DNA of 64,000 bases from assembly GCA_023663135.1 (NCBI GenBank), contig JAMPIE010000002.1:1-64000 (forward strand), read 5' to 3'. Position 1 is the stretch's first letter. Each line of letters opens with the position of its first letter. The DNA is from Alloprevotella sp. Its GTDB lineage: Bacteria; Bacteroidota; Bacteroidia; Bacteroidales; Muribaculaceae. The notes beneath the pieces were generated by a model that saw nothing but the letters and a program-made list of their open reading frames with translations, was not told the DNA's origin and ran no database searches. The position numbers were made by a program, and so were the translations under genes. Below, piece by piece: positions 8,751-17,758 of the stretch.

Positions 8751-11700
8751 ATGTTCTCGCGCTTCTTCATAGACCGTCCCATATTCTCCATTGTCATTGC
8801 CGTGGCAATGGTGCTCGTGGGCATCCTTACGGTCAAGACACTCCCGGTAGCTCAGTTTCCCGACATAACCCCGCCCACCGTTAATGTAAGCGCCTCCTAT
8901 CCCGGTGCCGACGCATCCACAGTGGCCTCCACCATTGGCGTTCCCATTGAGGAGCAGGTAAATGGCGTCGAGAATATGATGTATATGAGCTCAACGAGCG
9001 GGAGCGACGGCAGTTATGATCTCACGATAACCTTTGACGTAGGCACAGACCTGGATATAGCAGCCGTTAAGGTGCAAAACAGAGTGTCGGCTGCTGAGGC
9101 CACTCTCCCTGAGTCAGTGAAGCAGCAAGGCATCCAGGTCACCACGCGTTCAACCAACATAATAATGTTTGTGGCTCTGGAAGCCGACTCGGCTCATCGC
9201 GATGAATATGACGCGCTCTATCTCACCAATTATGCCAAGCTCAATGTGGTTGACGAACTATCGCGCATCGACGGCGTGGGCGACGTCGGCGCATATGGCG
9301 CCGGGCAATACAGTATGCGTGTCTGGCTCGACCCCGAGAAGATGCGTGTCCGTGGGCTAACTCCAGCCGACGTAACAGAGGTCATTGAGAGCCAGAACAT
9401 GCAGGTGAGCGCCGGAGCCGTGGGCGCCGCTCCCCTTGCCGGACCCGAGGCCTTTGAGTTTACCCTCACCTCCAAGGGGCGCCTGACCGACCCCGAGGAG
9501 TTTGGCAACATCATCATACGGTCATCCTCCAACGGCGAGATACTCCGTCTGCGCGACATCGCACGCGTTGACCTTGGCAGCGTATCATACGCCAATGTAT
9601 CCGCTGTGTCAGGCCATCAGGCCGGCCTGCTCGGTATCTACCAGCTCCCGGGGGCCAATGCCTTGGATGTGGCCAAGAAGGTGGAGAAGCGTCTCTCCGA
9701 GCTTCAGGAATATTTCCCCGAAGGGGTGCATTACAGGGTGATATTAAACTCCACCGACTTTGTAAGCGCATCGATAGACGAGGTGCTCACCACCTTCGTC
9801 GAGACCACTCTGATTGTGATGATAGTCATTCTCCTCTTCCTCCAAAACTGGCGCGCCACGATTATTCCGATGCTCACCATCCCAGTGAGCCTTATAGCCA
9901 CCTTTGCGGTGATGAAACTACTCGGATTCTCCATCAACACCCTCACTCTTTTTGGCCTGGTTCTGGCCATTGCCATAGTGGTGGATGATGCGATAGTGGT
10001 GGTGGAAGATTGTGCCCGATTGCTCGACGACGGCACCCTTTCCCCTCGCCAGGCTGCGGAGAAGGCAATGAAAGAGCTCATTGGCCCGATTATAGGAGAG
10101 GTGCTCGTGCTGCTGTCGGTGTTTATCCCCACGGCCTTTGTCTCCGGCATTACCGGCGAGCTTTACAAGCAGTTTGCCCTCACAATCGCCGTCTCCACCG
10201 CCTTCTCAGGCTTTAATGCCTTGACATTCACCCCGGCAATGTGTGCGCTCTTCCTGCGTAAGCGCAAGCCAACCCGATTCTTCATTTTCCGATGGTTCAC
10301 AAAAGGCTTCAATGCCACGACCGATGGTTACATGAAAGTGATAACGGCCTTCCTAAAGCGCCCGATAGTGGCCATCGGAGTCTACTTTGTCATTTGCCTC
10401 ATTGCAGTATTCGGGTTCATGAAGATGCCGACGTCATATGTCCCGGCCGAAGACCTTGGTTACTTCATGGTGTCGGCACAGCTCCCCTCCGGGGCCGCCC
10501 TTGAGCGCACAGACAGCGTGATGAAGGCTATTCAAGAGCGCATCAACTCCATCCCGGAGGTGACCAATGCCATATCCATCACCGGCATCTCATTCATGGG
10601 TGGCGGAAACGGGTCAAATACCGGCTCCTTCTTCGTGACGCTCAAGCCATGGAAGGAACGCCGCGGGAAAGGCCAGGGCGTAGATGCCATCATCGACCGA
10701 GTGTATGAGCTCACCGGCGATATTCAGGAGGCTGTGATATATGCTATCAATCCCCCGGCCATTCCGGGTCTGGGACTTACAGCCGGCCTACAGATGCAGT
10801 TGCTCGACATCAATAATCGCGGTGCAGAGGCCATGAAAGAGGCACTCGCCGAGGTGTCGGCTGCTGCGCGGAAAGATCCTCGCATCCAGGAGATACAGTC
10901 GCTTTATCAAGGCACTGTGCCGCAGTTTGCCATCACGATCGACCGCGACAAAGCCCGAATGCTTGGCCTTCACTTGACCGACATCTATTCCACCCTTACA
11001 TCCTACATGGGCGGAGGAGCATATGTCAACGACTTTAACACGTTTGGACGCGTCTACGAAGTGTTGATTGCAGCCGATGCAAACGCTACCGGCAAAGTAG
11101 AAGACGTGATGAAGCTCTCAGTGCGCAACGACTCCGGAGAGATGGTGCCATTTGCCTCTTTTGCGAAAGCACAGCCCACGATGGGCGAGCCATCGGTGAG
11201 CCGCTACAATATGTATACCAGCGCTTCGCTTACTGCCGTGCCACGCCATGGCGTCTCGTCAGGAGCAGCCATAAAGGCCATGGAGGAGATTGTCAACGAG
11301 ACCCTCGGCAACAACTACAGCTATGCGTGGACCGGCGAGGCCTATCAGGAGAGCGGAGGCGGCCTCACCGTCTCGGTGGTGATGATCTTTGCAGTGATAG
11401 TTACCCTCCTTGTCCTTGCCGCTCAGTATGAGAGTCTCACCGACCCTGTAGCCGTCGTCATCTCGATGCCAACGGCAATCTTAGGTACAGTGCTCGGATG
11501 CCTGTTTATGGGTCAGAGCATCGACATCTATACTCAAATCGGTATAATCTTGCTCTTGGGTCTATCGGCCAAAAATGCCATCCTCATTGTGGAGTATGCT
11601 CGCGACTATCGAGCCGCCGGACAAGAGATATCGCAGGCCGCGGCCGATGCCGGTCGAGTGCGCTTCCGTCCCATCATGATGACTGCCCTGGCCTTTGTGT

Positions 11701-11951
11701 TTGGTGTGATGCCAATGCTCTTTGCCACCGGCGCCGGAGCTGCCTCGCGAGTCTCGCTGGCTTCGGCAGTAGTGTTTGGCATGGCCGTGAACGCCATAGT
11801 AGGCACACTATTCGTACCCGGTTTCTGGGAGCTGCTTGAGCGATTCCGCGAGAAATATCTTATCAAGCTATTTGCCGCGGGCACGGCACCCTTACCGCAG
11901 GGGCATATAACAACGACAACCAACACAGACGCAACTTCAGATAATATCTGA
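8751..11951 (+). CDS. RND multidrug efflux pump, HAE1 family
   Basis: A 1066-residue AcrB-type inner-membrane proton/drug antiporter. The N-terminus [20 protein letters not shown] and [12 protein letters not shown] are family signatures. Two blocks of transmembrane helices bracket two large periplasmic loops. The paired aspartates of TM4 ([13 protein letters not shown]) that carry protons are present, and the second half has [19 protein letters not shown]. Length is full. The substrate cannot be predicted. Transcription probably ends at the hairpin 11964-12001. Confidence 0.96.
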   Translation: MFSRFFIDRPIFSIVIAVAMVLVGILTVKTLPVAQFPDITPPTVNVSASYPGADASTVASTIGVPIEEQVNGVENMMYMSSTSGSDGSYDLTITFDVGTDLDIAAVKVQNRVSAAEATLPESVKQQGIQVTTRSTNIIMFVALEADSAHRDEYDALYLTNYAKLNVVDELSRIDGVGDVGAYGAGQYSMRVWLDPEKMRVRGLTPADVTEVIESQNMQVSAGAVGAAPLAGPEAFEFTLTSKGRLTDPEEFGNIIIRSSSNGEILRLRDIARVDLGSVSYANVSAVSGHQAGLLGIYQLPGANALDVAKKVEKRLSELQEYFPEGVHYRVILNSTDFVSASIDEVLTTFVETTLIVMIVILLFLQNWRATIIPMLTIPVSLIATFAVMKLLGFSINTLTLFGLVLAIAIVVDDAIVVVEDCARLLDDGTLSPRQAAEKAMKELIGPIIGEVLVLLSVFIPTAFVSGITGELYKQFALTIAVSTAFSGFNALTFTPAMCALFLRKRKPTRFFIFRWFTKGFNATTDGYMKVITAFLKRPIVAIGVYFVICLIAVFGFMKMPTSYVPAEDLGYFMVSAQLPSGAALERTDSVMKAIQERINSIPEVTNAISITGISFMGGGNGSNTGSFFVTLKPWKERRGKGQGVDAIIDRVYELTGDIQEAVIYAINPPAIPGLGLTAGLQMQLLDINNRGAEAMKEALAEVSAAARKDPRIQEIQSLYQGTVPQFAITIDRDKARMLGLHLTDIYSTLTSYMGGGAYVNDFNTFGRVYEVLIAADANATGKVEDVMKLSVRNDSGEMVPFASFAKAQPTMGEPSVSRYNMYTSASLTAVPRHGVSSGAAIKAMEEIVNETLGNNYSYAWTGEAYQESGGGLTVSVVMIFAVIVTLLVLAAQYESLTDPVAVVISMPTAILGTVLGCLFMGQSIDIYTQIGIILLLGLSAKNAILIVEYARDYRAAGQEISQAAADAGRVRFRPIMMTALAFVFGVMPMLFATGAGAASRVSLASAVVFGMAVNAIVGTLFVPGFWELLERFREKYLIKLFAAGTAPLPQGHITTTTNTDATSDNI

Positions 11952-11963
11952 ACTTTGCAAACA

Positions 11964-12001
11964 TTAGACCCCGGCATGACATAAGCGATGCCGGGGTCTA
12001 A
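11964..12001 (+). terminator. Terminator after the RND operon
   Basis: TAGACCCCGGCAT (11965-11977) pairs with ATGCCGGGGTCTA (11988-12000), with one further T-A pair, followed by AAATTTTG. It ends the efflux operon. The T-run overlaps the -33 box of aroE. Confidence 0.8.
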
Positions 12002-12004
12002 AAT

Positions 12005-12036
12005 TTTGCTTCATTCACTCTTATTTGCTACTTTTG
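12005..12036 (+). promoter_or_regulatory. aroE promoter, near-leaderless
   Basis: TTTG (12005-12008), exactly 20 nt, then TACTTTTG (12029-12036). The aroE ATG is at 12041, only 4 nt after the -7 box, so transcription should start at or next to the start codon. Confidence 0.72.
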
Positions 12037-12040
12037 CGAC

Positions 12041-12820
12041 ATGAAGCAACTATATGGACTTATAGGGCTCACCTTGAGCCACTCCTTTTCGCGCGACTTC
12101 TTCAATCGTAAGTTTGCCGCCGAGGACATCAATGCAGAATATATCAACATAGAGTTGCCTGACATAGGTGACTTTATCGAGGCAATTGCCGAGATGCCAA
12201 ACCTCTGTGGACTCAATGTAACCATTCCTTACAAAGAGGCCATAATACCTTACTTGACCAAGGTGTCCGACAATGCGAGGGAGATTGGAGCCGTCAATAC
12301 CATCGCCGTAGAATATGACGACCGAGATGGGATAATACTGACAGGACATAACACCGACGTCGTAGGATTTGTCGACTCGGTGGAGCCTTTGCTTAAGCCG
12401 GGCATGAATCATGCGCTGGTGTTGGGCACCGGAGGAGCATCAAAGGCTATCGTACACGGACTGCGATCGCTTGACATTACGACCACCCTCGTGAGCCGCA
12501 AAGCCGGTGAAGGCCATATCACATATGCCGACCTAACCGAGGAGGTGATGGAGCGTAACAAGATAGTGGTGAACACCACTCCTCTCGGGATGTGGCCCGA
12601 TGTCGACTCATCTCCCAATATCCCCTACTCGCTCCTCACACCCGATCATCTGTGCTATGACCTGGTGTATAACCCCGACATGACGCTCTTCTTGCGCAAG
12701 GCATCAGAAAGAGGTGCTTCCGTGAAAAACGGGCTGGAGATGCTTCTCCTTCAGGCATATGCAGCATGGAAGATATGGCAAGAAAGCAACGCCCCGTCAA
12801 AAATAGCAGCCACAATTTAA
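12041..12820 (+). CDS. aroE: Shikimate dehydrogenase
   Basis: A 259-residue NADPH-dependent enzyme reducing 3-dehydroshikimate to shikimate in aromatic amino acid synthesis. LSHSFS near residues 12-17 contributes the substrate-binding serines. NVTIPYKE (about 60-67) contains the catalytic lysine. The aspartate of GHNTDVVGF (about 107-115) completes the pair. VLGTGGASKAI is the nucleotide-binding glycine loop, and NTTPLGMWP is conserved. The length is somewhat short but complete. Its ATG lies immediately downstream of its -7 box. It is followed after 20 nt by the folK-like gene. Confidence 0.95.
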   Translation: MKQLYGLIGLTLSHSFSRDFFNRKFAAEDINAEYINIELPDIGDFIEAIAEMPNLCGLNVTIPYKEAIIPYLTKVSDNAREIGAVNTIAVEYDDRDGIILTGHNTDVVGFVDSVEPLLKPGMNHALVLGTGGASKAIVHGLRSLDITTTLVSRKAGEGHITYADLTEEVMERNKIVVNTTPLGMWPDVDSSPNIPYSLLTPDHLCYDLVYNPDMTLFLRKASERGASVKNGLEMLLLQAYAAWKIWQESNAPSKIAATI

Positions 12821-12840
12821 GGCCTATAAGCTCAGAAGCA

Positions 12841-13236
12841 ATGCTGTCTCTGGGCTCTAACCGCGACGATGGAGGGCAAAGGATAGCTCAATGTCTCAGA
12901 GCCCTCTCTGAATGGCTTGACATAAGGGATGTGACCCACACCTTTGTCACTCCTGATATACATGCCATGGCTATGCATCCGCCAATGATGATTCCGCGAA
13001 TGTATGCCAATTCCGTAGCTCTCGTCACCCTCCCCTCTCCGCCTCTTGTCGTGGCTTCGGAGCAATCTCTCAATCATAAGCTTAAGGCGACAGAGCGGAG
13101 TCTTGGACGCTCCCCACAGGAGAAGACCATGGGCATTGTAAGCATCGACATTGACCTTGTTGTCACCTCGGGCCGCATCCTTAGACCGGCCGACTTTATT
13201 CGCTCATATTTTTTCCCCTGCGCCGCCATGCTATGA
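12841..13236 (+). CDS. Degenerate HPPK (FolK-like) protein
   Basis: About 131 residues from ATG 12841 (MLSLGSN); an earlier in-frame ATG at 12766 would overlap aroE. The beginning SLGSNRDDG and the late motif SIDIDLVV match 6-hydroxymethyl-7,8-dihydropterin pyrophosphokinase: the two aspartates that bind magnesium are kept. However, the segment that reads W-G-P-R in E. coli FolK is M-G-I-V here, so the catalytic arginine following the glycine appears lost, and the central region is short. It may be a diverged pyrophosphokinase or a relative with another role. Its stop overlaps the stop of the convergent methyltransferase gene. Confidence 0.6.
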   Translation: MLSLGSNRDDGGQRIAQCLRALSEWLDIRDVTHTFVTPDIHAMAMHPPMMIPRMYANSVALVTLPSPPLVVASEQSLNHKLKATERSLGRSPQEKTMGIVSIDIDLVVTSGRILRPADFIRSYFFPCAAML

Positions 13237-14448
13237 CAGCGGCGAGGCCACGACAATCATTGGATCCTCGTCAATCCCGGCTCTTACGCCGTAGATTCTG
13301 GCATATCCCCCCTCTTTTACGCGTAGTTTCTTGGCAAGCGCCGGAGCCGACATGATGAAATTACGGGTGGTGACATTGGCCACCGGGTAGTCACGCGCTA
13401 CCGATCTCAGCGCCTTTCCACCTGTTGCAGCCACCATCTCAACTTTCATGGCTATTCCAGGAAAGTTTACGATCTCCTTTTTGGAGACAAACAGATGTGT
13501 GTTAGGATGGAGAGGGGCGAGAGTAGGGGCGAGAGTGGCCAACTGAGCCCATGCTCCAGTTTTCATTACTGCAGGGAAGGGCTCGTAAAGGAAATCTCCT
13601 ACAGAGGGGATGGATGGAAGCTTTGTTTCTCCGGCCTCTGATGACACCTCGAAAATGACGGGCATATCCGTTCCGGGGAGGAGGGTAATAGCCTCGTGAA
13701 GGGTGGGTCCATGGTAGCCTCGTATCACCACAGCCACCACCTCCTTACATTCCGTGGCAGTCCCTATGGCTATCACACGCCTCACCTGTCCGAGAGTCGT
13801 GGCTGAGTTGAGTTCGCCGGCTATTGCGGTCACATCAAGCATTGGGGATGCCTTGACCACCACCAGTGGTGCGAGCTTGAGCATCTTTGACAGAAGAACG
13901 GTTACATTAGGCTCACATTCTGACAGAGCCACCAACTTATGCCCATCAGCAGAGCGGCGAGCCGGGTCGATAAAGATTGAATCCCACTCCCTATTGCCGG
14001 CGTCTCGGAGGAATATCTCCGAGTCGGCGCATAGGGGATGAAGAAGCTCTGATAAGCCGAGGACGCGTGCGTTATGATTGGCTGCCTGAGCCACCTCCGG
14101 ATTGATGTCGAGCGCTGTGACATCAGTCCCTCGTCGGGCCATCTCAAAGGCGTCTATGCCAAGGCCACATGTGAGGTCGAGATGGTGACGGGATTCGCCA
14201 ATGATGTCGGCATGTGTTGAGGCAATGGCTTCAGACGTGGCCTGTTCTACCGCGAGCGAAGTAGGGATGACAAAGCCGGGGCATGCCAAAGCTTTTGGAA
14301 AGCGCTTAGTTCCCTTGCGCCGACGTTCTATCTGGGCAATGGCAAAGGCGAGTGAAGCATCGCCATGATGGCGTAGCCTTAGCCTAATGGTGTCATCGTT
14401 GGCATGGGCTGAGATCCATTCTTGAAGATTGTCGGTGAGATTGATCAT
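13231..14448 (-). CDS. SAM-dependent methyltransferase with THUMP-like domain
   Basis: About 405 residues if translation starts at 14448 (MINLTDNLQEW). The open frame continues upstream to 14682, but that part overlaps serine palmitoyltransferase and the hairpin at 14459-14491. The class I methyltransferase core shows HLDLTCGLGIDAFEMARRG (motif I), VTALDINPE (motif II) and FIDPARRS (motif IV, DPxR). The C-terminal third matches the THUMP-like domain found in a Bacteroidetes methyltransferase family of unknown target, likely RNA. It follows serine palmitoyltransferase on the same strand; its last 6 nt overlap the end of the folK-like gene. Confidence 0.85.
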   Translation of the reverse strand: MINLTDNLQEWISAHANDDTIRLRLRHHGDASLAFAIAQIERRRKGTKRFPKALACPGFVIPTSLAVEQATSEAIASTHADIIGESRHHLDLTCGLGIDAFEMARRGTDVTALDINPEVAQAANHNARVLGLSELLHPLCADSEIFLRDAGNREWDSIFIDPARRSADGHKLVALSECEPNVTVLLSKMLKLAPLVVVKASPMLDVTAIAGELNSATTLGQVRRVIAIGTATECKEVVAVVIRGYHGPTLHEAITLLPGTDMPVIFEVSSEAGETKLPSIPSVGDFLYEPFPAVMKTGAWAQLATLAPTLAPLHPNTHLFVSKKEIVNFPGIAMKVEMVAATGGKALRSVARDYPVANVTTRNFIMSAPALAKKLRVKEGGYARIYGVRAGIDEDPMIVVASPLS

Positions 14449-14458
14449 ATGCGTTATA

Positions 14459-14491
14459 AGCGCGGAGGACATGAAAGATGCCCTCCGCGCT
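14459..14491 (-). terminator. Hairpin after serine palmitoyltransferase
   Basis: AGCGCGGAGG (14459-14468) and CCTCCGCGCT (14482-14491) form a 10-bp stem with a 13-nt loop, 30 nt past the spt stop. There is no strong T-tract on the minus strand, so it may be a weak terminator or a processing/stability element. Confidence 0.5.
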
Positions 14492-14521
14492 AATATATCT
14501 GTATAGTTATTTAAGGCGCGA

Positions 14522-15709
14522 TTAGTTGAGGATGCCGTTGTTTCGGAACACCTTTTGGATTTTCTCCAGGGCAGTAGCAACTTGACTCTCGGTGTGAGTG
14601 GCCATAAGGGAGAAGCGGATAAGAGTGTCTTGCGGAGCGACGGCAGGGCTAACGACGGGATTAACAAAGATGCCCTCCTCAAGCAGGTCGCGGGTTATGG
14701 CAAAGGTCTTGTTGTTGTCGCGGATGAAGAGCGGGATTATGGGCGTGGAGGTGTTGCCAATTTCACATCCCATGTTGCGGAATCCGTCGAGGGCCATATG
14801 AGTGAGCTTCCAAAGGTGTTCCTGACGCTCAGGCTCAGCCTCCATGATATCGATTGCCTTAAGGGCGGCGGCAGTGGATGCCGGGGTAATAGAGGCTGTG
14901 AAAATGTAAGAGCGAGAGTGGTGGCGAAGGAAGTTGGTAATTTCTTTGTCGGTGGCAATAAATCCGCCAAGAGAGGCAAAGCTCTTGGAGAAGGTGCCCA
15001 TAATTAGGTCAACATCCTTTGAGACGCCGTAGTGATGGCAAACTCCGCGACCGCCTTTGCCGAAGACGCCAATGCCATGGGCTTCGTCGATCATCAACGA
15101 CGCATTATATTTTTTGGCAAGCTCCACCATGGCAGGGACATTGGCCACATCGCCCTCCATAGAGAAAACCGAGTCAGAGACTATGAGCTTGACCTTGTCG
15201 GGGTCGCACTTACGGAGTTGCTTTTCCAAGCTCTCCATATCATTATGCTTATACTTAAGGCTTTGGCTGAATGACAGACGGCGTCCTTCGATAATAGATG
15301 CGTGGTCTTGCTCATCCCACAGGATGTAGTCTTCGCGACCGGTGAGGCAAGAGACAACGCCAAGGTTAACCTCAAAACCGGTGGAATAAATCATTACGTC
15401 CTCTTTCCCAATGTATTCGGCCAGACGCGCTTCAAGCTGCTTATGCAGATCGAGGGTGCCGTTGAGAAAAGGCGATCCGGCACATCCAGTGCCATACTTG
15501 CGAGTCGCCTCAATGGCGGCCTCCTTAATGCGGGGGTCGTTGACAAGGCCGGAATAGCAGTTAGAACCAAACATCAACACCTTTCGGCCGTTGATGATTA
15601 CTTCCGGGTCTTGCTCAGAAGAGATGGCCCTGAAATAGGGGTATATTCCCAGGGCCTTAGCCTCCTGGGGGGCAGTGTAGCGGGCGAGTTTAGCTTGTAA
15701 TAGCTTCAT
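14522..15709 (-). CDS. spt: Serine palmitoyltransferase
   Basis: About 395 residues from ATG 15709 (MKLLQAKLARYTAPQEAK). The frame is open upstream, but the family begins here. It is a PLP enzyme of the alpha-oxoamine synthase family condensing serine with an acyl-CoA, the first step of sphingolipid synthesis. Visible motifs: FGSNCYSGL, YGTGCAGSPFLNGT, DEQDHASI, the cofactor aspartate/histidine in IDEAHGIGVFG, and the PLP lysine in MGTFSKSFASLGG. It closely resembles the Bacteroides enzyme (FSQSLKYKHNDM, SDSVFSMEGD). Alternatives such as KBL or AONS are less likely, because operon context for them is absent. Confidence 0.9.
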   Translation of the reverse strand: MKLLQAKLARYTAPQEAKALGIYPYFRAISSEQDPEVIINGRKVLMFGSNCYSGLVNDPRIKEAAIEATRKYGTGCAGSPFLNGTLDLHKQLEARLAEYIGKEDVMIYSTGFEVNLGVVSCLTGREDYILWDEQDHASIIEGRRLSFSQSLKYKHNDMESLEKQLRKCDPDKVKLIVSDSVFSMEGDVANVPAMVELAKKYNASLMIDEAHGIGVFGKGGRGVCHHYGVSKDVDLIMGTFSKSFASLGGFIATDKEITNFLRHHSRSYIFTASITPASTAAALKAIDIMEAEPERQEHLWKLTHMALDGFRNMGCEIGNTSTPIIPLFIRDNNKTFAITRDLLEEGIFVNPVVSPAVAPQDTLIRFSLMATHTESQVATALEKIQKVFRNNGILN

Positions 15710-15795
15710 TTGAGACTGTTTGAGACTCGCGGCAGAGGGAATGCAGCGAGCATCGTTGACATGGTTTATTTTGTCGGTCGGATTGAATAAGGCTG

Positions 15796-15803
15796 CAAAT
15801 TTA
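15796..15803 (-). promoter_or_regulatory. Candidate -7 box upstream of spt
   Basis: On the minus strand this reads TAAATTTG, 86 nt before the chosen spt start. No TTTG is found at the right distance upstream, so support is partial. Confidence 0.35.
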
Positions 15804-15898
15804 GCTAAATTTTGTGAATATATCCTCCAATTAGACAAAATTTTTAATTGCAGGGAAGCGATCTGGGACAAATCGACAACCTTTGGGCGATATTACAG

Positions 15899-15933
15899 AT
15901 AAAAAGGGACGCCTTCCCGGCGTCCCTTTTTAT
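15899..15933 (-). terminator. Strong bidirectional hairpin upstream of spt
   Basis: The arms 15899-15913 and 15919-15933 pair perfectly (AAAAAGGGACGCC against GGCGTCCCTTTTT) with a 5-nt loop. The T-run at the end of the stem makes it an intrinsic terminator in either direction. Confidence 0.8.
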
Positions 15934-15985
15934 GAGTTTCCAATAGGTACAATTTCTAAGGTAAAAAAGATTGCTTTATGTTCGT
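15899..15985 (-). ncRNA. Candidate small RNA or attenuated leader upstream of spt
   Basis: A minus-strand promoter (15990-16021) would start a transcript near 15985, and a strong terminator ends at about 15899, giving an RNA of roughly 90 nt with no open reading frame of note. It could be an independent small RNA, or the first part of a long spt leader controlled by premature termination. The sequence does not match any RNA family I can name. Confidence 0.4.
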
Positions 15986-15989
15986 GACG

Positions 15990-16021
15990 CAAAGGTAAAC
16001 CCATTTTGGGCGCTGGTTCAA
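15990..16021 (-). promoter_or_regulatory. Promoter of the candidate small RNA / spt leader
   Basis: On the minus strand, TTGA (16018-16021), 20 nt, then TACCTTTG (15990-15997). It points toward spt. The rest of this intergenic stretch (16022-16180) is AT-rich and contains no gene that I can support; a weak AATGAT/ATCATT hairpin with a T-run lies near 16157-16182 on plus. Confidence 0.6.
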
Positions 16022-16180
16022 GTTTTTTAATATGTTATGCAACATTATTTCATAACTCTGTTTTATTCAATATCGGTATGATGATTTATTAATTTAATGT
16101 ACTTCAATGAGTTATGATGGTCGACACATAGTGATAGATGCTTCAGGGCCGTATGTTAATGATTGTTAATATCATTTTTT

Positions 16181-16915
16181 TTAGATTTCGGACATGGTTT
16201 TTAGAGTCAATTTTTCGCCATCAAATCGTGCGTAGCTCATCTTTTTGAAGGCATCGCCGAGGATAGTAAAAGTGGCTCCGGAAGGGAGGATTTCTTGATG
16301 TGGGAAATGTAGATGTCCAAAGATGAAATGGTCGACCTTGCCATGTGTCTCCTCATATTCCTTTGCCCACTGAGCTATATGCCCTATGGCTTGATTGCCA
16401 CCGGAATAACCGCCTTTTTTACGCGAATGGGCGCTCCAGGCATGCGCAAAGCCATTGGTCCAGCGAGGATGGATGGCGGCATAGAGTAGGCGGGCAGGCT
16501 TGTTTCGAAAGATATGGCGAAGAATCCTAAATGACAATGGCTTATTTCCAACTCCGTCGCCATGCTCCATGACAAAGCGGTTGCCATATATCATGGTGTC
16601 GAGCACTCCGTCGACAATCTTGCATCCTATCTCTGAAGAGAGATAGTCGGTCATCCATATATCGTGGTTGCCTTTCAGCCATGTTATCTTCACGCCCTTG
16701 TCGGCCAAACGAGCCAGAGCTCCGAGGACACGTACATGTCCGCGAGGAACCACATTGCGGTATTCAAACCAGTAGTCCATCACGTCGCCTAAGAGGTAAA
16801 GTTCGTCGGCATCGGACGAGATGGAGTCGAGCCACGCAGCTATAATCCTCTCCTGTTGGAGCGGATTGTCAATGTAGCCAGCGCCTAAATGTGCGTCGCT
16901 AAAGAAATAGACCAT
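16181..16915 (-). CDS. lpxH: UDP-2,3-diacylglucosamine diphosphatase (LpxH)
   Basis: A 244-residue calcineurin-like phosphoesterase that makes lipid X in lipid A synthesis at the inner membrane. The metal motifs appear in order: SDAHLG (residues 6-11), LLGDVMDYWF, LKGNHDIW, MEHGDGVG and FGHLHFPH. The DYWFEYR insertion and length are typical of LpxH rather than a generic phosphoesterase. It is the last gene of a minus-strand unit DUF695-sufT-lpxH, 5 nt after the SufT-like gene. Confidence 0.88.
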   Translation of the reverse strand: MVYFFSDAHLGAGYIDNPLQQERIIAAWLDSISSDADELYLLGDVMDYWFEYRNVVPRGHVRVLGALARLADKGVKITWLKGNHDIWMTDYLSSEIGCKIVDGVLDTMIYGNRFVMEHGDGVGNKPLSFRILRHIFRNKPARLLYAAIHPRWTNGFAHAWSAHSRKKGGYSGGNQAIGHIAQWAKEYEETHGKVDHFIFGHLHFPHQEILPSGATFTILGDAFKKMSYARFDGEKLTLKTMSEI

Positions 16916-16920
16916 GGGGA

Positions 16921-17241
16921 TTAAAGGAAGCCGAGGTCGAGCTTAGCCTCCTCGCTCATCATGTCTTTGTTCCATTCAGGTTCAAATACGATCTGAATAT
17001 CTACGCTTTTCACCCCGTCGATTGACTCGAGCTTAATGCGAGTGTCTTCAACGAGAAACTCGGCCGCGGGGCAGGATGGAGCCGTGAGAGTCATGTCGAC
17101 ATGGAGGCATCTCTCGTCGTCGAGGTCTATTTTATATATAAGGCCTAATGAGTAGATGTCAACAGGTATCTCGGGGTCGTAGACAGTGCGAAGAAGCTCT
17201 ACTGCCCTCTCCTCAATCTTTAGGCGTTCGTCTTGTGTCAC
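16921..17241 (-). CDS. MIP18/DUF59-family Fe-S assembly protein (SufT-like)
   Basis: About 106 residues from ATG 17241 (MVTQDERLKIEE). MIP18/DUF59 signature: TVYDPEIPVDIYSLGLIY near the N-terminus and MTLTAPSCPAAEFL containing the conserved cysteine near the middle. Family members help load iron-sulfur clusters onto target proteins. The arrangement between DUF695 and lpxH, with gaps of 5-7 nt, indicates one transcript. The extra upstream codons of the open frame, back to 17286, run into the DUF695 gene and are not needed. Confidence 0.88.
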   Translation of the reverse strand: MTQDERLKIEERAVELLRTVYDPEIPVDIYSLGLIYKIDLDDERCLHVDMTLTAPSCPAAEFLVEDTRIKLESIDGVKSVDIQIVFEPEWNKDMMSEEAKLDLGFL

Positions 17242-17248
17242 CATAATA

Positions 17249-17704
17249 TTAATCGAGCTTAATTTCAGTCTCAGCCATTTCGTCATAACCCTCCCAGTGA
17301 GGGTCGTCGGACGCAGAGAAAGAGAGAGGAAGCGTCGGCAGGTCGGCTAAGGCCTCGTTTATTTTTCGACCGAAGATATGGAGCGAGAGAGTGTAAAACA
17401 CCCAGTTACGCTCGTCATCGCCGGTAAAGATGCCGGTCATAACCGCCACTGGATCTTTGTCAAAACATTGCTGGAGGGCAGCCGTCGCGCTCTCCATGAG
17501 TCGGGCAGTGTCAGGGCCGGGCATGCCTGATGCGTCGCCTTCATAAGGCCACGAAATCTCTACCCGATAGATAAACCGAGGATTGGCCCGGAAACGGCAT
17601 ATGTCGCGGCGGCCGGTGACCATAATAAGACGGCCCGAGAGGCTCTCGGCAGGGGCGGTCCACCACTCGCCGGCAGCGCAATATTGGCTTGAGGGTTGAA
17701 TCAT
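17249..17704 (-). CDS. DUF695 domain protein
   Basis: A 151-residue soluble protein. The opening W-T-A-P-AESLSGRLIMVTGRRD resembles DUF695, a domain of unknown function found in Bacteroidetes; the C-terminal half is acidic. No catalytic motif is evident. It is first in the unit with SufT-like and lpxH genes, and its ATG lies 4 nt downstream of a -7-like box, suggesting a near-leaderless mRNA. Confidence 0.72.
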   Translation of the reverse strand: MIQPSSQYCAAGEWWTAPAESLSGRLIMVTGRRDICRFRANPRFIYRVEISWPYEGDASGMPGPDTARLMESATAALQQCFDKDPVAVMTGIFTGDDERNWVFYTLSLHIFGRKINEALADLPTLPLSFSASDDPHWEGYDEMAETEIKLD

Positions 17705-17708
17705 GCCG

Positions 17709-17740
17709 CTAAATTACACTTTTTAGCCGAATAAGGCAAA
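17709..17740 (-). promoter_or_regulatory. Promoter of DUF695-sufT-lpxH, near-leaderless
   Basis: Minus strand: TTTG at 17737-17740, exactly 20 nt, TAATTTAG at 17709-17716 (one mismatch to TAnnTTTG), then CGGC and the ATG at 17704. Confidence 0.55.
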
Positions 17741-17758
17741 TATTATTGTTTTTATCAC

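Noticed and set aside
13231-14682. Full 483-residue frame for the methyltransferase
   Set aside because: The upstream third overlaps the end of serine palmitoyltransferase and a hairpin, and its residues are low-complexity; the family fit starts near 14448.
14555-15700. Long plus-strand frames over serine palmitoyltransferase
   Set aside because: Antisense to a well-conserved enzyme; no signal, motif or start context.
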